From Chamaecyparis obtusa (taxonomy: Eukaryota; Streptophyta; Pinopsida; Cupressales; Cupressaceae): a stretch of DNA of 64,000 bases. The stretch is from contig BSBK01004091.1 of the NCBI GenBank assembly GCA_027943335.1, positions 62,001-126,000 of the forward strand, written 5' to 3'. The notes beneath the pieces were generated by a model. The model saw only the letters and a list, made by a program, of their open reading frames with translations. It was not told the DNA's origin and ran no database searches. Positions 61,276 to 64,000 of this stretch are shown in pieces. The translations under genes and the position numbers were made by a program. Position 1 is the stretch's first letter. Each line of letters starts with the position of its first letter.

Positions 61276-63630
61276 TCCCCATGTATTTAACGAGTTGGAT
61301 TTAATTAATTCATGTCAAGGATAATTAATAGAAATTTTGGTCAATTAATGAGATTTTTTATTTTGATTATTTATGCCAATTATCGATAATCAGACTGGCA
61401 TTATTGAGGACTTGGCCTTGAGTTAGCGAAAATAGGGCCTTTGGTTCTATTAGTCCATTTTAGTCTGATTACAATAGAAAACTAACCTAATACATAAATC
61501 CCTGTAATGATTAGCCCAAAGAAGTTTGGACGCAGTACAATCCCCTATCTACTAATTGCTATAATTTTCCTGGTGATGTTGTTGAACTATATATTCTTAT
61601 TTGTGACAAATTTGTTCAAACCTAGTGTCATGTTTTTATTCGAATTGATGTAATAAAGGGGAGATATTTGAGTTTGTATTTCATTCTATAGGGTATACAT
61701 TAGTAGAAATATATATCTAGCCTTCTAGTAAATAAATAAATTTAATCATTATAAATAATTTCATCAGTGTTTCGTTTCTCTTATCATTATCTATAGGAAA
61801 AACAAAACAACCAACGTGATCCCCGATTTAATTTTAATTTAGTACGTAAAAATGAAAAGTTCTAAAACGATTGGAGATGAGACATAAACATGTAAATGGA
61901 AAGAGAAGGATAAGCATCACTTACATCATTACTCATTTTATTTTGTTAGCATGTGATAATTCTAGTATTTGATGTGATTGATATCTAAAATTTGGAATTT
62001 ATATAATGATTATATGACCAAAGTTTGTGCAACCATATACCATAATCTAAAAGCTTAAATCATGAACTAGCAAACTCCATTTCTTCATGTATCAAGGATA
62101 CTCAAACATTTTTTGACAGAGCATGGAACTTTAGATAATGCATTGTAGAATATCTACACACAACCGTTTTTAGAAGAGCCCGACCCAAATATGAAATTGA
62201 ATATCCACTAGTAAATTCCATAATATGCCCTTTTTTACAAAGAATAGCATATTCTATGTACTATTATATTCATATCATCTGTGAAATGCTTTAGAATGTT
62301 CCCATCAATAGATGAACATTCATTTATGTCCTTACATTTCTTGTCAGCCATGATTCACTTGTCTATCATTCATACTTTTATTCTCCTCATTTCTAATTAA
62401 TTCTTTCTAATGTTGATTTGATTCTATTTTAAATCTTGATTTGTTTTAAATGTATATAGTACTACTAAAGCTAATACGTACCCCAAAATGTCCATGTTTG
62501 TTACAATCACTTGCAATTTATTTCTTAAAAAATTTCAACATCATGAAGTGTAGAAAACACACCAAACCCTAATGCAACCTTATAACCTTCTTGGTATTCA
62601 AATTTTCTAAATCTAAATCAAGTCAAAAAATATTTGTTATTTTTCCATATGTAACAATTTGCGTCGCAAAGGGTCCTATGGATTGAAATAGCTTAACATT
62701 ACAATGCAGGTAAGTTAGAAACCAAATACCAAGTACTGTCAAACCCTAGAACATCTAGTTTGACCAATACAAAAGCACATAATAACATGCGACAAATAAT
62801 ATATAACTCCAACAGCTCATTTTCAAGTATATTGAACAAATAAATAAAGTCAATTGAGTAGCATACAAAGAGTACACTATATTGCTAATAGCAACCTCCA
62901 TACACATTGCATGTACGAGATGGATGATCGGTAAATATGTGAATCCTCTAATTTGTATGCTATGTACTACTAGAAATTTCATATAACTTACACCTTTTCC
63001 GTCTAAATTGTGTTTATTTGTTGGGTTACATTTACAAGGATGAATAGTGTATAAAAGTTGTGTTTGACTATAGAACTTGACAAAGAATATTGTATATTGC
63101 TACTAGCGAGCTCCATAGATATCGCATATATGAAATGGACGATTGGTTAATCTTTGAGTTCTCTAATTTGTGTTCTTTGTAATACTATAAATCACATATG
63201 ACTTACAACTTTTCTGTGTAAACTTGGCTTCTTTGATGGGTTATTTTTAGGATGATGGATAGTGTATAAAGGTCGTGTCTCGATATAAAATATGTCAAAT
63301 GACTAAAATCCTTTTCAATTACATCTGTACAAGATACATTCCATATTATTGACCTTCAATTCATTCATTCTAGTTCAGTTTTGGAGTTGGATCCAAGATT
63401 GTACATATTAACTAGTTTTATTTAGTAGCGAATAGTACCCCAGCAAATCAATTATGGATATGTTTATTTAAGTTTTGAAAGTAGTAGATACAAGAATCTT
63501 GATAATTCTATCGTAACTATACATCATTGGTTAAAGCTAACATACATTACATGCACTAAATAAATAAGCTAATAAATTACTTATTTAGTAACGCCATAGA
63601 TATAATATAAATCAAGATTAAAAAAGAGGA
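61276..63630. other. Long upstream region without a recognised gene, copy 3
   Basis: Counterpart of 21760-24100. It includes the diverged tandem duplication at 62865-63296 and an unsupported minus-strand frame (62755-62982) with one residue changed by base 62793. Confidence 0.5.
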
Positions 63631-64000
63631 GGGAGGATACAAGATGTTGAAGGATCCTTTACATGTTGCCATAGATTCTCCGTTAATATCGATGGGACAT
63701 CAGATGAGAGGCCCAGGGTCTTCATTGACATGCAGACGAATAATTTGTAGAATACAAAAAAGATCGGAAACCTGTTTTGCGTAAATATGTACAGAATAAG
63801 CAGAGCACTTTTGAAAACGGCGGACGCCGAAACAAGAAAGGCGGTTATATGTTGCGGATAGAACTAGATCTACACAAGTTCATATACCCTACCCGAGGAA
63901 TACGAATGAAAGCAAATTTGTAAGGAGGCCGAGTCAAATTGACTGGTGAAGATGGCAATCGGGGTTGGGCTCGTTCAACTCCAACGTCTCTATCGTCAAC
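63631..64000 (+). promoter_or_regulatory. Upstream part of a third At4g22030-like gene copy
   Basis: Matches the region just upstream of the gene in copies 1 and 2. By the 19,758-bp offset its TATA box would fall near 64046 and its ATG at 64190, both beyond the window. Whether a third coding region follows cannot be seen. Confidence 0.6.

Larger units (their letters stand above)
47888..64000. repeat. Tandem unit copy 3 (cut by the window end)
   Basis: Counterpart of 28130-44242. The window stops inside the gene's upstream region. Confidence 0.92.

Noticed and set aside
28130..64000. Array dismissed as a pure assembly artefact
   Set aside because: Copy-specific base changes and a shared deletion absent from copy 1 point to real evolution; still, copies 2 and 3 are so alike that long-read proof is needed.

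Overview
The window is nuclear DNA of a seed plant, AT-rich and dominated by repeats. A gymnosperm or another large plant genome fits, but nothing here fixes the species. The evidence is a TATA-driven gene with strong similarity to the land-plant At4g22030-like family, candidate spliced exons, CACTA-type transposon ends, a solo LTR, and long degenerate transposon-derived reading frames.

Layout. (1) 1-6744 is a repeat mosaic: clustered palindromic (foldback) modules, a 1,029-bp solo LTR with its target-site duplication, a candidate terminal exon, a perfect 369-bp palindrome, and a GC-rich CACTA-type end closing in TAGTG at 6744. (2) 6745-64000 is a head-to-tail array of one large unit. Copy 1 is 6745-28129 and lacks its left part. 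Copy 2 is 28130-47887. Copy 3 runs from 47888 off the right edge. Copies 2 and 3 are offset by exactly 19,758 bp and differ at only a handful of bases. Copy 1 is about as close right of about 16.73 kb, but about 1-2% diverged left of it, and it keeps 1,661 bp that copies 2 and 3 replaced with a 31-bp filler.

One unit, left to right: minus-strand transposon protein remnants; a pyrimidine-rich block; a roughly 7.65-kb CACTA-like element (14002-21648 in copy 1, truncated at its left end in the others) that carries a candidate captured exon, a 133-codon reading frame and a tRNA-Val(UAC)-like sequence; a fragment of the host gene; about 2.4 kb without a recognised gene; then the only confident gene, an intronless 423-codon At4g22030-like gene (24674-25945 and 44432-45703; a third start lies just past the window end), followed by a further transposon remnant block.

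History read from the sequence. A broken copy of part of the 423-codon gene took a CACTA-like insertion with a 3-bp AAA duplication at codon 223. In the lineage leading to copies 2 and 3, the left end of that element was deleted and the break sealed with filler copied from the right flank. Unequal exchange then amplified the unit very recently, so the intact gene is present in at least two identical copies here. All statements come from reading by eye; no alignments or searches were run.
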